NCBI GenBank assembly: GCA_036365455.1
Contig: JAWQUS010000003.1
Span: 8,886,001 to 8,950,000, forward strand
From: Macrosoma leucophasiata
Taxonomy: Eukaryota > Arthropoda > Insecta > Lepidoptera > Hedylidae
DNA: 64,000 nt
Reading direction: 5' to 3'
Part shown: positions 1 through 12,231 of the stretch, in pieces
Position numbering within the stretch: the first letter of the stretch is position 1
Layout: every line of letters starts with the position of its first letter
Position numbers and translations under genes: made by a program
The notes under the pieces: model-generated
Database searches by the model: none
What the model was told of the DNA's origin: nothing
The model's input: only the letters and a program-made list of their open reading frames with translations

Positions 1-290
1 CATTATTTTATTTCTTAACTTACTACCTATTTAAAATAAAATTCATGTCTCAACGAGTTCTAATGAACTTGTTATGAGACTAGCATTTTATTTTGCATAG
101 ACGTTACTGTTATTTTCGTTTATATTGACTGTTCACCAAATGAGTGACCATAATAATAATATTCTTCTCATTAATTTTGGGATAATATAGTAGAAATATT
201 AAAAATGCCTGAAATCGATTAGGTTATCGATTCGGAACAAACTAATTTCAGGGTGTGCGCTTATCCTGTTACACGTTGTATTGTTACCCC
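1..290 (+). repeat. Dispersed repeat with ATCGAT hairpin, copy 1 (truncated at window edge)
   Basis: This stretch is similar to 13712-13925. Shared blocks are the opening CATTATTTTATTTCTTAA, ATTAATTTTGGGATAA, a hairpin at about 207-252 whose arms are CCTGAAAT and ATTTCAGG around two ATCGATs, and TATCCTGTTACACGTTGTAT after it. Both copies are on the + strand. The element type is unknown. Confidence 0.7.
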
Positions 291-442
291 GTTATTCATA
301 AACGTACATTAGATACGTTTTAGATATAGAATGCTTTGTATTTGTCAGTTGCATTGTCAAATGTACAGGATAGATAGAGACAAAGGAGAGATTAGCAACA
401 CTTTAGCTAAAATACGTTTATGAATAAGGCGGTTATTGTTTA
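283..442. mobile_element. Palindromic MITE with TTATTCATAAACGT ends
   Basis: The left end CCCCGTTATTCATAAACGTA is mirrored by ACGTTTATGAATAAGGCGG at about 412-433. Related copies lie near 51737-51890 (nested in another transposon) and, degraded, near 60710-60880. All share internal blocks such as TGACAA..CAACTGACAAA. There is no coding capacity. Confidence 0.7.
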
Positions 443-1349
443 CGAAGCATCGGTGACGATAACATCGCAGCGATGTTTTTGAGGTTTTCCATTTATTGTG
501 AAAGTTAACTACAAATGAATCCCCTGGATACAGTTAGTTTGCAATATAATAAGACGTCAGAAATTGGTAAGCCTAGGGCTACATTGGGTTATAAGCGAAT
601 TCGACAAAGGTCATCACATAAAACGTTTTAGGTTTTGGGACAGTTGCTAGATCTAATAAATTTTCATGTAAGTATAAGATTATTTGTCCGAAACTCGGTC
701 CAAGATTTTGCAAAAAGTTCAAAAAATATATTGTTACACTCTGAAAATCTGTAAATACAGTGATTATCTAATATATCCGCCGCCAAAAAGTAATAGGTTT
801 TCAGCAATATTGTGTTGCAGTCAGATGGTAGTGTATGGACCTGAACAACAGTGGCACAACAATTTAGGCTTCAGTGGTGACTAGGCTGCATTTTGCTCTC
901 ATGTTTTTGTGTAAAGTATATAATAATATGCTGTAGTCTTCACTTACCTTCCATGCGAAAAAATGGATTTTGTTCAATTTCGGATCGAATTCGCTGCGCT
1001 GACAGAAGTGTCTAACAAGAGACACCACTTCAACTAAACGACAGAATTTACGCAATTTTCTTGAATTTAAAATAAACAAGCTGGTTGCAGTTTTTCGTAA
1101 ACGAAGTGAACTTCTATCTTTTGGGCCTAAGTATATAAATATGAACCAAATATGTATAATTTTGTAACATAAACAATAGACCGCCAAGTAAATGACGCCT
1201 GTCGCCATGTATTGCGAAATGTCTATGGGGTTGTTCGAAATCTTCGAGTAAAATACATTTGGTCGACTATTATTCGCAAACTTGTAAAGCCAACTAATAT
1301 GTGTGATAGTTTTCCTTTTTCATTATATTATATAGGTACTATTTCCGTA
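443..1349. other. AT-rich intergenic sequence, nothing recognised
   Basis: Short open frames here have no recognisable motif, biased composition or splice context. I see no RNA gene and no named repeat. Confidence 0.5.
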
Positions 1350-1565
1350 AGTTTGAATTTCTAACAACAACCGTTTAGTCGGTGGTCTTATTTCGGGTCT
1401 GGAGAGCGTTATCTCTTTTGCACCGTACCTATTTGACGTTTGTCGACCATTTTGAACATGTTTTGACCAACACCGGGCTGTCAGTGCTACGTAGGCAGTG
1501 TGCAACAGAGGTAACGCTCTACGAACTCGAAACGACCCTTTCGTCTCTTTCGCAGGCTCGATGTG
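1350..1565. repeat. Imperfect inverted repeat (MITE-like)
   Basis: TCGGGTCTGGAGAGCGTTAT near 1395 is imperfectly mirrored by GAGGTAACGCTCTACGAACT near 1508. The outer left end CTAACAACAACCGTTTAGT recurs inverted near 44871-44895. Open frames on both strands through this palindrome are probably not genes. Confidence 0.5.
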
Positions 1566-2000
1566 CAATATTAATTGTTGAGTACTGTAACTTTATGTTA
1601 TATATCTATATATCTTGTAACATAATGGATCAAATAATTATTATTACAGCAAATTGGTTCCTGTGGCTGCATCTAATTACACTGTCTAATGACATCTTAT
1701 CATCCCTTGATATTGCTTACGTTTCAATTTGATCTAATTGGTTTTATACCTTTGATGATGTTGACACTTCCTGATAAGGCGTGGATTGCTTGTTTGCAAA
1801 TGGAATTAAATCTGGTTGCGTTTAGATTCTATGTAGTTTTTTGGTGGTATATATTTCACGCCAAACAGCAAGATTTACCCAATGGGAAAGGCAGAGAAAT
1901 ATATTCAATGCCCATGATCCTCCAGTTATGATTTTATCGAGTCTCAAATAAAATTGGCCTTGTAATATTCATCGAGCCAGCTTCCTAGTTTCCTTTCTTC

Positions 2001-2195
2001 ACTGGTGGTAGAGATTCAGTTTCGGAACTCAAAGGCGCAAGCATACCTGACCTATCTGCCGTCAAATGACAGTTTTCAGCACTCCTGGAACAGGAACATG
2101 GTAGTGTACGGCCTCTTATTCACTATGCTAGAAGTGCAAACACTCAGCGGTGGCAACGTAACTGCATTTTGATCTCTGGTGTAGTCTATATTAAT
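2001..2195 (+). mobile_element. SINE-like repeat family A, diverged copy
   Basis: The copy starts with the family 5' end ACTGGTGGTAGAG and carries the CAGCACT, GTAGTGTACGGCC and GCATTTTGA.CTCTGGT blocks seen in better copies (28559-28858, 39178-39459). The 3' part is degraded. Confidence 0.65.
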
Positions 2196-2217
2196 ATGTC
2201 ATGTACCTATGTCATGC

Positions 2218-2307
2218 ATACTACATACTACATGGACCGGAATATCTGGTGCTCCACACTCTCTACCTACCCCGTAAACGGCTTGGCGTGAAGATACATA
2301 AGTATAT
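2218..2307 (+). mobile_element. 3' end of non-LTR retrotransposon (family D)
   Basis: GGACCGGAATATCTGG, CACTCTCTACCTACCCCG and TGGCGTGAAGATACATA match the 3' end of the copy at 27040-27252, which encodes a C-terminal CQDRDIWRSTLSAYPVRDLA. It is heavily 5'-truncated. Confidence 0.65.
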
Positions 2308-2844
2308 AGATACGTACTCTGCCATCATTACATAAAAGAATGTTACAAAAGATAGTCACGAGCAAATAATGAAACGGAAACATGAAATATTAGTACAAAA
2401 AATATAAAAGAGAAAAAAAGAATAAGAGGTTACAAAAAATCAGAGGTCATAACAGGGTTTCTGCCTATTGCATACATTTATTGAAGCGATATTTTTAGAA
2501 CTCTTCCTTACATTCCACTTTAAGTGCCGTAGCCAGCATACGCTTCGCCTCATTTCATGTCTGAGATCTTTGCAGGGTTAGAAATAAAATGTTATTTCTT
2601 ACTCTCATGTTCCAATGTAGCCTCAATTTTCAGATTAAATGGACTAGAATTGTAGAAAATGTATTGATTTTGTATGAGAAAGTATAATTTTTATGAAAGG
2701 TCCATTTGTGTCTACAGTAGTTACGAATACATAGATATTCTATCAACAAAAAATATTATACAATGAGCAGTGTTTTGTTTTTGTACTAGTAAATACTGAT
2801 TACTACGTTATTTCTGCACCTCGGTGTTGTTTGCATACGCAAAA

Positions 2845-2975
2845 CAACTTTTACGCCTCAGAGGCGCCAATACGTCTGCATTAGGACCTCCGGTTTTTGT
2901 GTAGATATTTATAGGCTGCAATAGTAACTTACCATTCATGGGAACATGCTTGTTGTCAGTTTTATTACATATTAT
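2845..2975 (+). mobile_element. SINE-like family A, 3' fragment
   Basis: The blocks CGCCTCAGAGG, GACCTCCGGTTTTTGTGTAG, ATAGGCTGCA and a TGCTTGTT..TTTTATTACAT end match the 3' half of family A. The 5' half is absent or unrecognisable. Confidence 0.5.
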
Positions 2976-3349
2976 AAAAATGCGAGTCCTTTTTATGAGA
3001 ACTCTGAAAACACCACCCATTGTGCACATTTACACTTACTTATGTTTACAATGACGTATATTGTGTGAGTCTGTAAAAAAGTTGTGGTCAATCACTTGTT
3101 ACTGAGCTCAAACGGGGTGGCTGGAGAGTGGTTATAAGATATTCTATCAAACTTGATTAGGGTTGTTTGTATGCTAGTTTTCAATGCTATCATGTGTAAC
3201 CAAACAGTCGAACCATTTCTGATAAGAATATAATGATTCGATCTACAATTCGGTTTTACAAACATAAGAAAATACAATTTAAAATCGAATTAAAACTATG
3301 TCAGTATTTTTTTTTTTTGGTTGGAAAACAAACATTAATTTCGACATGT

Positions 3350-3628
3350 TATTTTTTGAGTCATGAAGTGGCAAACAAGCTTACAGTTTACATTGATGGT
3401 AAGTTTTGCTGTAGCCTATAATGAAAACAGAGATTTTAATGTTATATATGTTAGATACGTTGCCACTCCTGAGGTCTTAGGTGCTGTTTGTCTGTGTCGG
3501 ATATTACTGGGCCGTACATTACCACATGACCGGAAAACCATAGTGTTGAGCACTACCATTTAGCAACAAGTAGATGCGGTGGTGCCTACGTCCGCGTGCA
3601 CCGTCACTGGATCCCTACCACCAGTAAA
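3350..3628 (-). mobile_element. SINE-like family A, diverged near full-length copy
   Basis: It reads antisense on the + strand: AAGTGGCAAACAAGC, the TGCCACTCCTGAGG block, ACCGGAAAACCATAGTGTTG, then GTCACTGGATCCCTACCACC and AGTAAAAA, which is the inverted family 5' end. Confidence 0.7.
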
Positions 3629-3629
3629 A

Positions 3630-4230
3630 ATATGTTTAATAAACCGCTTTGTACACGGATAATGTTTTAACTTATTAATAAACATACCGTCGATACCAAA
3701 CATTAATTAAACGTATGCAACATTTTCTAAAAAATGATTTCATTTTGTGGCTTAAATTCAAGAACAAACTAAATAAAATATAGGTTCAGAACGCCAGCAA
3801 GTTTGTGGTAAAGGCTCATTAAATATTACGAGCTCGAATTGGAAATTATCTATTTTCCTATAGTCATAGTTAACTTCGAGCAGCATTTTCACTATAGGTC
3901 TCGGCTTACAGTATTATTTACGTAGATTTGAGAAAACAAATTTCAAGAAAGGATTTCTAGGACAAATAATGAGATTCAGATAGCTTTGTACCTACTACCT
4001 ATATAGCATTACGAACAGGTTATGTATGTATGTTTATGGAAACCACGTACTTCTTTTATGATGAATATTTTACGACGTGTGCTAAATGTCTGTATTTTTT
4101 GTACGACAAAACATGATAGATACCTTGTATAGATGTCTGGAGTTATTACTCCTAGGTATTTTATTGCCACCATTACGTAAATTGTTGGTATCATAACACT
4201 GTTGTTACAGATTTAACCGTAACCACACCG
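3630..4230. other. AT-rich intergenic sequence, nothing recognised
   Basis: No coding, RNA or repeat feature could be supported. Confidence 0.5.
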
Positions 4231-4234
4231 CGGA

Positions 4235-4437
4235 CACTCCGCCAAAATTCCATACAAACGCTTAATTTGGTCTCTATTACACATGCATCAATCAGTGATG
4301 TGTATTTACACGTGCACCTGTGTGCGTATCACGTAGAAACTACTAGGGGTCGCCCATAAGAGGGGAGAGGTTGGGTGAGGCATGGCAATCGGGCGGGACG
4401 TCGAAGTGTCCATTCTATACGTAGTATTATTACATAT
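4235..4437 (+). repeat. Dispersed repeat H, copy 1
   Basis: About 200 bp beginning CACTCCGCCAAAATTCCATA and ending GTATTATTACATAT is closely matched at 43746-43952, including TGTATTTACACGTGCA and GACGTCGAAGTGTCCATTCT. It lacks obvious terminal inverted repeats and coding capacity. It is probably a non-autonomous mobile element. Confidence 0.7.
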
Positions 4438-4515
4438 TCTCTGCCGTAACGGATAGTGCCTTTGTCAATCTGACTGATTTTAACCGAAGTTAAAGAATGA
4501 TGGTGAAGATGGTTA

Positions 4516-4880
4516 AAGAAAACCGAGTCGGAATCACGCACGAAGGGTTCCGTAACATTACCTACAAAAATCGGCAAAAATCACGTAAATTTTGTTAATT
4601 AAAAATTTATTTATTTTTAAACATATTTAACTATACATATTGATATATAACTAAATAATCTGTGAATATTTCAAGCGTCTACTTGTTATCGTTATTAATA
4701 TCGAGGAATAATCAACGTTATTTGTTGCGTGGGAGTCCCCTTACATATTTATTTCATTCTGTTTTTAGTATAGATCTGTTATTATAGAAAATTTCATCCT
4801 CTCTAGCTTCATGAGATACCTACAGCCTAGCGTTAAACAGACAGACAGACAGACGAACAGATAGATGCACAGCAAAGTCT
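4516..4880 (+). mobile_element. Dispersed repeat G (CACGAAGGGTTCCGTA type), degraded copy
   Basis: It shares CGCACGAAGGGTTCCGTA, TTTCAAGCGTCTACTTGTTA and a GACAGACAGACAGAC run near the end with the better copy at 5923-6331. It appears to be a non-coding mobile element. Confidence 0.6.
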
Positions 4881-4887
4881 TAGTATA

Positions 4888-5300
4888 AACTAGCTGTGCC
4901 CGCAACTTTGTTTGCTTGTAATAGTGGCTTTGGGACTTTGGGCAGCGCTTTAGGATGTACATTGTGGTTATTTTTGGATCATAAACACTTTTAAGTTGCT
5001 TAAAATATCAACATTACAGTAATGCTTCTCTGTACATGATATTAGACGTATGGCCATCGGGTATAAAAGCACACAGCCTGCTAGGATTGCGATAAATTGC
5101 TAATTATGTGTTTAAACGCGCATCCATCCAATGCTAAACCGTATTTTGGAGGGGGCCATTTTAAACTTCTATGCAGGTACCTTATATTTTTTATAGAAAA
5201 TTATTATAAAGTTTCCTAAAGTTTCGGTCAATTAGTGCTTCTAACAGAGAATGAAAGATAAAAGATAGATCTATGCATAATATAGGCACTCCGTAAGAGG
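4888..5300. other. Intergenic; start of a repeat-L-like fragment, otherwise nothing
   Basis: ACTAGCTGTGCCCGCAACTT near 4889 is the conserved 5' end of the lepidopteran-style repeat also seen at 35200. The rest holds nothing I recognise. Confidence 0.4.
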
Positions 5301-5339
5301 CGGCAGAAGAGAAAAATTGAATGTTAACGTTGTACATTT

Positions 5340-5715
5340 TCACCCACTAATGCCACTAACACCACCACCACCATCGTCACCACCACCATCGTCACTACCA
5401 CCATCGTCACTACCAATACCATCACCACCACCACTGTCACCACTACCACCTCCACCACCACCACCACTACAATCGCAACCAACGCCATCAACGCCACCAC
5501 CATCACCAAACACCAATGACACAAACGCCACCAAAACCACCACCACCACCACAACCAATGCCACCAACGCCTCCAAAACTACCAACAACAGCAACAACGT
5601 CACCAACGCCACCAATGCTTCCATCACCTCTAAAAACCATCGCCAGCACGACCAACGCCACCAGCACCACCACCAGAGTCACCAACAACACCTACGCCAC
5701 CAACGACATCAACGA
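5340..5715. repeat. (CCA)n/(CAC)n imperfect simple-repeat tract
   Basis: About 375 bp of C/A-rich trinucleotide sequence, mainly CCA, ACC and CAC with TCG and TCA interruptions. Frames stay open on both strands only because the tract lacks T-rich stop codons. The conceptual Pro/Thr-rich and Val/Gly-rich products are artefacts of the repeat. Confidence 0.85.
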
Positions 5716-5922
5716 CATCAACGAAATCCGAAATACGTCCATCCGTCTCCGCTGGACAAAGCCTTTCCCGAAGATGCTCCTAAAAGTGTTGTGCGTCATA
5801 AGGAAAGAATACGCCATAATTGCCACGCTTGGCATGCTGAATGGTGATCATAGCGGCGATTGTTCTATACCGGGACGCTGCTATGCTGTATGCTTAATGT
5901 TACTAACTGAGAAAAAAAACGC

Positions 5923-6331
5923 GGCCAAGTGCGAGTCGAACTCGTGCACGAAGGGTTCCGTACAAAAATGGCATAAAAATTACGTTTGTTAGAAGGTAAT
6001 ATACAACATAAGACCTAAAACTTCTGTAAAAATTTTAAGCGTCTACTTGCTACCGTTATTGATATCGAGCAAAAAATATACGAAAAAAAAAACACGTTTA
6101 TTGTATGCCGCCTTGGACCCCTAAATATTTTCAATTTCTTATTTTTAGTATTTAATTTTGTCATTATAGCGGTAACAGAAATATAAAATTTGTGCTAATT
6201 TTAGCTTTCTAGCTATCACTGTTTAAAAGATACAGCCTGGTGACAGACAGACGGATGGACGGGCAGACAGACAGACAGCGGAGGTTTAGTAATAGGGTCC
6301 GTTTTTACCTTTTAGATACGGCACCCTAAGA
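5923..6331 (+). mobile_element. Dispersed repeat G (GCCAAGTGCGAGTCG type)
   Basis: It starts GCCAAGTGCGAGTCGAACTC, continues ACGAAGGGTTCCGTAC and AAGCGTCTACTTGCTA, has a GACAGACAGACAGACAGCGG block and ends TAGGGTCCG..TACGGCACCCTA. Related copies are at 4516 and 35452, and inverted at 28118. It has no coding capacity. Confidence 0.7.
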
Positions 6332-6364
6332 AAGACAGAAGATAGATACAGAATAGTTTAAAAA

Positions 6365-6795
6365 TGTTCGATAATGGGTACATGATTCTTTAAATTGTCG
6401 TAACTTTTTTATTTCTGAACCGATTGACATGAAACAAACACTAAATGTTAAGTGAAACTTACCACAATACATTAGTGAAAACTGCAAATCAAATAAGCCG
6501 TTTCTGAAATTAGCGTGCACCAACACACAGACAAACGGACATTTTTAAGGGATAAACCAGTGTTGTGCGCCAAAGGTTAAAGTATAATCATACCAAGTTT
6601 CATTGTAATCGGACCGGTAATTTTTATGTGATGCTTGAACAAACAGACAGACAGACAGACAGACAAAAAATGTTCTAATCACATATTTGTGTTCGGTATC
6701 GATCTAGTAACATCCCCTGGTATTTATTATTTCAATATTTTCAATATACAGAATTTACACTTCTACAGATTTATTATAAGTATAGATGATGAAAA
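6365..6795 (+). mobile_element. Dispersed repeat L-like copy with CAGA tract
   Basis: CCAAGTTTCATTGTAATCGG, a (CAGA)n run at about 6645-6665 and a TTTATTATAAGTATAGATGA tail form the 3' layout shared with copies at 8340, 27428 and 35197. Confidence 0.55.
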
Positions 6796-6831
6796 TGTCT
6801 CAAAACTTTATCCAACAATAAACGTTAGATA

Positions 6832-7510
6832 GATGGTAATGGTATTAGCAATTTTCGTAAAGTAAATGTATCGTACTGAATCATATAAATACACGTAGTA
6901 TAATTATAACTATTCAACATTTTAACTCAGGGTCTAGTTAAAATGTTAACCTACCAACATATGAAAAAAAAACATTTTTATTTGGTGGCCTGGAAAAGTA
7001 AGCTGGAAAGAACCATCCGGGATAACGTTAAGTCCTAAAAAGGCTCGGTTGATCAAATATGCTTTCGCCAACGTAAATTTTTCGTCTTACAGTTCTCTCT
7101 TTATCTCTCTGGATAGATATAGATTGTGAGTTTTAATAATGTTCAGCCAAAATGTAACGTTCTTACATAATATTCTACCTACTATAACATTACGTCTGAA
7201 ATCCTACGTGACCCGCCGCACATAGCTGCCGTAATTATGCGGGCTCGTTGGTCCTAAATCATTGAGTATGTGTACAAAATTCCCAAGCTCATGTAGTCGG
7301 ATTAATTATGTACTGTAGATAATTTATCTCGAAGCACATTGAAGAATGGAAAATATTTTTACATAGTTACAAAGGTAAAATTTTCAATGAAACTATAAAC
7401 TCGTTTCACACTTTTTAATTAATAATGGAAGCGGACACCGTGACAACTAAACACCCGAGCAATTTATATTGCAAAGGATGTACATTTTTGAAAAGTGTTA
7501 AAGCGTTATC
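6832..7510. other. Intergenic sequence, nothing recognised
   Basis: AT-rich, with no supportable coding, RNA or repeat feature. Confidence 0.5.
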
Positions 7511-7512
7511 TA

Positions 7513-7790
7513 TCTATATATATGAAAATCAATTGCTGTCCGTTAGTCTAGCTTAAACTCGAGAACGGCTGAACCGATTTGTCTAATTTTGGTTTTGAAT
7601 GATTTTTGGAAGTCCAGGGAAGGTTTGAAAGGTAAGAAAATATGAAGAAATTGAAGAAAAATAGTTAAAAACACAATTTCATTTTCCCATACATTTGTAT
7701 GGGAAAGTCAAAAATAGACCGTAGGTATATATAAAACCTTTGACACATTATTTCATTCTGAGGCAATACGAAGTTTGCCGGGTCAGCTAG
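7513..7790 (+). mobile_element. Helitron-like non-autonomous element, copy 1
   Basis: It begins TCTATATATATGAAAATCAA, carries CTCGAGAACGGCTGAACCGA and GGAAGTCCAGGGAAGGTTT, and ends CGAAGTTTGCCGGGTCAGCTAG. A TC start, a CTAG 3' end and no target duplication are Helitron features, and this sequence type is common in Lepidoptera. Parallel copies are at 46676 and 57222. Confidence 0.75.
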
Positions 7791-8335
7791 CCAGGAATAT
7801 ATAGAGCGTTGCCTATAATAGATTAAGCTTTCTTATTATTTGTTAGAATAAATAGACGCCACTAAACATAATTTCCCAGATATTGAAAATTTAATTACAT
7901 TAATTAATTAAATTTAAGGTTGACAAAATTACCCTAATACAATATCTTGAAAATGTTATCGCCATATATATGTATATGTAATAATATCATGATGAGTTTG
8001 ATCCTTGGAATTACGGAACAAGTATCAAATTAATAAAGTTACACTTGATACAAATTTATTAATTAGGTCCTTACGTTATTGAGAGCAATATTGATAGAAG
8101 CGAAGCAGCCTAAATTAAAGTGGAGATGAATAGAATACAGAACAAATTATTTTAGATATCAATTAACCTTAGCGATTAATTTCGTTACCCTTAAAGGGAT
8201 TGCGACTGAAATATAATTTCGCAATACATTGTAAAGTCACAGTCATTATCTTGACTCAAAATTATACTTCATTAGATAAATCATTATTGATTTCAATATA
8301 GCACTGTAGTTTCGTTTTTAGAATGTTATTGGAAT
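7791..8335. other. Intergenic sequence, nothing recognised
   Basis: AT-rich, with no supportable feature. Confidence 0.45.
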
Positions 8336-8339
8336 TCGA

Positions 8340-8640
8340 ATAATTCTGAACCAAAAAATACGATACGTGTGTATCTTACGGAACCCATTTTTTTTCAAAA
8401 TAAAATATAGCCTATGTTACCCGTGAATTATGTAGCTTCGAAATAGTGAAAGAATTTTTAAAATCGGTCCAGTGGTTTATGAGCCTATTCAATACAACCA
8501 AACAAACAAAGTTTTCCTCTTTATAATATTATAGTATAGATGTACACATTATGTAAACATATATATTATGTATTTAGCAAAAAGCGGTAATTGTTATATT
8601 ACAAACAGACACTCTCATTTTATTTATTTGTATAGATAGC
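8340..8640 (+). mobile_element. Dispersed repeat L copy
   Basis: AAAATATAGCCTATGTTACC, AAAATCGGTCCAGTGG and the tail AGCGGTAATTGTTATATTAC through TTTATTTATTTGTATAGAT recur. The tail closely matches 35365-35425. Confidence 0.6.
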
Positions 8641-9968
8641 AACAGTGTAAAAGAAAGTTTCTCATTTGATTTGAATTATTTATTTGCAAAAATCAATTGT
8701 TATAGATAAATACAACAGATTTTTTCAAAAGTAAAATAAACAACAGAAAAGAAAACAAATCATGATAAGTTTTGTAAATTATACCAAAATGTTACCGTTG
8801 CTTATATTTCAATCAGAAGAAATTAAAACTGTTGATTCTTATGGATGCGCAATTCTCGCAGATTTCACAAAGTAATTATGAAAACTAGAACGTGTTTTTT
8901 CAGAAATGTTATCAGAAAAAGAAAGACGACTCAATCTGTGAACTTTAACAAGCTGAAGTTGAGCGGTCAGCAGCTAGCTAGCCAGCAAATTTTACTAATT
9001 AAACGCTGTCTAAAAGTTAAGAGCTTGCTGAATAAGTGAATGGAATTGAGCATAAAAGGATAAAAGAAGTTTTCAACGTGAACTTCAAAGTTGGTTTTCT
9101 TCCGTGAAATAGATACGTAGATAATTTGACTACTGTTACATTGGACTTAAGATTTAGGACTATTTTATTATAAACTAGTCAATATGTTTTATGAAGTCAT
9201 CGTACGAGTCATTATGTTCAACTTCAACTCTGGAGCCAACCCTGAAAACATTAAAAAATATCAGCAGTTCCCTATGTTTTGTCTCAAGACGATAAAGATT
9301 ATATGTATATGAAAATACCGGTCAAGTTCATATCGGGAGGTGTGTTATACGAAACATAATCGTGATTTTTTAATCCGTCCAAATACCAAGGCTTACCTGG
9401 CAGGAAGGAGACAAATGAACCTAATAAAAAAATAAGTACTTCAAAGCTCAATATTTCACAAACGGATTCTTTAATCGATAAAAAAAATATTTGTATCGTC
9501 CCATATTCGATGAACTAAAATGATGATTTTATGTCAATGTCACAAATAAACAAGTGTAAATAAACAAATACAATTTAGAGCCGAATACGGTTATTCGTAT
9601 TGACCTACATAATAATAACATGGAAATGTGTCCAGTGAGTTTCACGTTTTGCCTTCAGGGATTTGTATTCTTGTTACATTACCAAACCACAAATGGATCT
9701 GTGTTGTTTGTTATGTAATATTTGTTTAACAGCAATGTTCGAGCAGTTACCCAAGTTGATTTTATATCAACTAACATTTTATTTATACTGACATATTTAT
9801 TTTTTGTCACCTTAAAAGTTATAAAGTCTTTTAGCAGGCGATAACAAAACAGGAATTTGGGTTATGCCACTTTTGATTAACTCTATATTATAATAATTTA
9901 GTAGCATTAAGTCCGTATTTTTTACAACATTTCTGTGTTTGCAATAAAGTTAAATAAATAAATCATTT
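8641..9968. other. Intergenic sequence, nothing recognised
   Basis: AT-rich; short open frames lack recognisable motifs. No RNA gene seen. Confidence 0.45.
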
Positions 9969-9970
9969 AC

Positions 9971-10110
9971 TCGTGGTAGAGTTTTCAGTGAAGGAACTGA
10001 AGGATGAGCACAGCCGCATTATCTAATCTATCTGTCGCTGAATGGTAGTGTGCAGCACTATCGTTTTCCGGTCAGGTAGAGATGTATGGCGCTCTACAAT
10101 TACTGTCACA
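9971..10110 (+). mobile_element. SINE-like family A, 5' half
   Basis: It runs TCGTGGTAGAG, CTGTCGCTGAATGGTAGTGT, GCAGCACTATCG and TTCCGGTCAGGTAG in the family order, then loses similarity. Confidence 0.65.
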
Positions 10111-10576
10111 GAATATTTTTTTGTACATTATCTATTTTTTTTGTGAATGACAGAATAAATATGTCATATGTTATTACAGAGCAGTATTTTAGCTTTTCTC
10201 TATTCGTAATGTAATGTATATTCCTATAAAAATCTTTGATGACAAGAATCTTATCAAAGTTTTAGTTATCGACACATTACTGTAACATTTATTGTGGCTA
10301 TACCATTTTCTATACGTTATATACCATGAAAGTGTGTAAAAATGTATTACAAGTACTAAAATAATATTGTCATAATAATATAAGTAGGCGTAATTTTCTA
10401 TCTTACGGTCCGATATCCTGAAAATTGTCTTCAGCCCTCTGGCTCTTTAAAAGAATCGAAATAATTCCGGAGAAGAAAGTTTTCACAATGTTCCGGAGTT
10501 TAATATGAAAATATTAAATTTGAATCAGTTACTTTTCGAATCTGTATACTAAATGATATAAATATAGAGCAAAGAG

Positions 10577-10886
10577 ACGTAACTTCACGTCTGTAATCCC
10601 CGAAGGGGTAGGCAGAGGTAAATGCATGCATTCAAGTATACATGCAAACACCCACGATTCGCCGGTTACGTTTTGGGCCATGTAACAGGTGGCGAGCCTG
10701 TTGACATCTCCGGGCACATATCAAACTTCGAGGTACTGGGAAATTTCCAGAAAACGGAAAAATCCCAATAGAACCAGAGATAAAGGACTTTACACCATTG
10801 TCTCTGATAACCCCCCACCAGGGAATCGAACCCAGGACTTCAGCGTAGTAGTAGTGGCCTGCTACCACTAGGCTACCGAGGCAGTT
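10577..10886 (-). mobile_element. tRNA-derived SINE family C, full-length, with 12-bp target duplication
   Basis: In sense it starts GCCTCGGTAGCCTAGTGGTA (A-box-like) and CTGGGTTCGATTCCC (B-box), has a CTGTTACATGGCCC middle and ends CCCCTTCGGGGATTACAGAC..GAAGTTACGT. TAGAGCAAAGAG flanks it exactly at 10565-10576 and 10887-10898. Direct repeats and a tRNA-like Pol III promoter are standard SINE evidence. Confidence 0.88.
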
Positions 10887-10898
10887 TAGAGCAAAGAG

Positions 10899-12230
10899 CA
10901 TTTTGATTATCGAGTCTGCGTTTTTAGGATGAGTCAAATGAAGTCTTAGAACAATTAATGTTGTTCGGATTGATGTAGAGAGGCTGCAAATTCTTTCACA
11001 ATCGGTAAGCTATTGAGGAGTGCTATAGGCTATTTTATTGTGATAGTAGTAATGTAGGTAACACATAATTATACAAAGCACATAATTATATTTTCAGTTA
11101 CAATTTAAACTATTTGTAGATTTTTAAACGAATACAGATATTAACATTAATCCTTCAAGGATCGTACGGCCACCGGCGGCGAGACACAATTAAATTTCAA
11201 TTGTCATATTTTTCTCGTGTCTGGAGAGATTAAAAAAAGATTCCGACGAATTGAGAACCTCCTCATTTTTGTGAAATCTGTTAAAAAGGCAAAGAAATTA
11301 CATTATATAAGAAAATAATTTCTTAAAGTCATATTATAGAAAAATTTATAAGAAGCGTTTTAACGTAGACAGAAGAAGCAAATACTGATAACGCAAGCCA
11401 TGCGAAGCTTAACAATGGCATTTTACACAAACCTTTCCGAACCTACGGTTTTAGAATGAATCATGGCTTAAGGGGTATACAATTTTGATCCCACAAAGTT
11501 GCGGGACAAACCGGAATTCGGTTTGGAGTTCGAGATTTATTGGAGTTTTCCGCCCGAACTTAAGTTTCTATGCGTTGAATACTAAGTTTTATAATCACCA
11601 TCCCTTAAATTGACAAATGTGCTGTTTATGTTTGCGAAAAGAAAAAAAGTTTTTCCAGTATTTTTTTAACATTTCTTTGGACACATTAGACACAAAAGCG
11701 CAGGCAGTTTGAGTTGATGGTAAGTGATTACAGCTCATGAACATCGCAATTAACTAGAGGCTACAGACAATGCAAGCAAACGAATTGTTACCCATGAAAC
11801 TAGAAACATAGTCGTGTTTTTCGTATTAAAAACATGCAAAATGTAAGAATTAAGACAAAAATTAGACTTCAGGCAGAATTTGAACATCCAATTTATAATT
11901 CATTTACCAATTAAACTACCCAGATTGACTCTACCTTTACGAAATCTTTACCTCAGTTTTATTGAAATGTTTTAGAGTAATTATATACCTACATTCTTTA
12001 GACTGTGGTAATAGCAATAGTTAATTGAAAAGGTACAGGTCGGTAGATACTAAATTCTAATTCTTTATTTTAACTTACCTACAGAGGATTTTTTCTGTTA
12101 CATTCGATAAGAATGTAAAGGCAAGTGGATCCTACGTACTACTTAGTTTATGGTTTAAGCAATAAATGTCCACTGGCACTTTTTTAGTATGTCTTAAGGG
12201 GAAGTCACTTTATTTAAGTCTTCTCACTAG
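10899..12230. other. Intergenic sequence, nothing recognised
   Basis: AT-rich, with no supportable feature. Confidence 0.45.
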
Positions 12231-12231
12231 G

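Noticed and set aside
5317..5847. A 176-codon Pro/Thr/His-rich open frame and opposing Val/Gly-rich frames
   Set aside because: They coincide with an imperfect CCA/CAC simple repeat that leaves several frames on both strands open. No domain or splice context.
6645..6665. Runs of CAGA/GACA (also 4840, 6270, 35710) considered as a CRISPR-like or regulatory array
   Set aside because: They are short simple repeats inside common dispersed repeats G and L, with no spacers.
10820..10886. Possible tRNA gene on the minus strand (GGTTCGATTCCC)
   Set aside because: It is the head of SINE family C, bounded by a target duplication.
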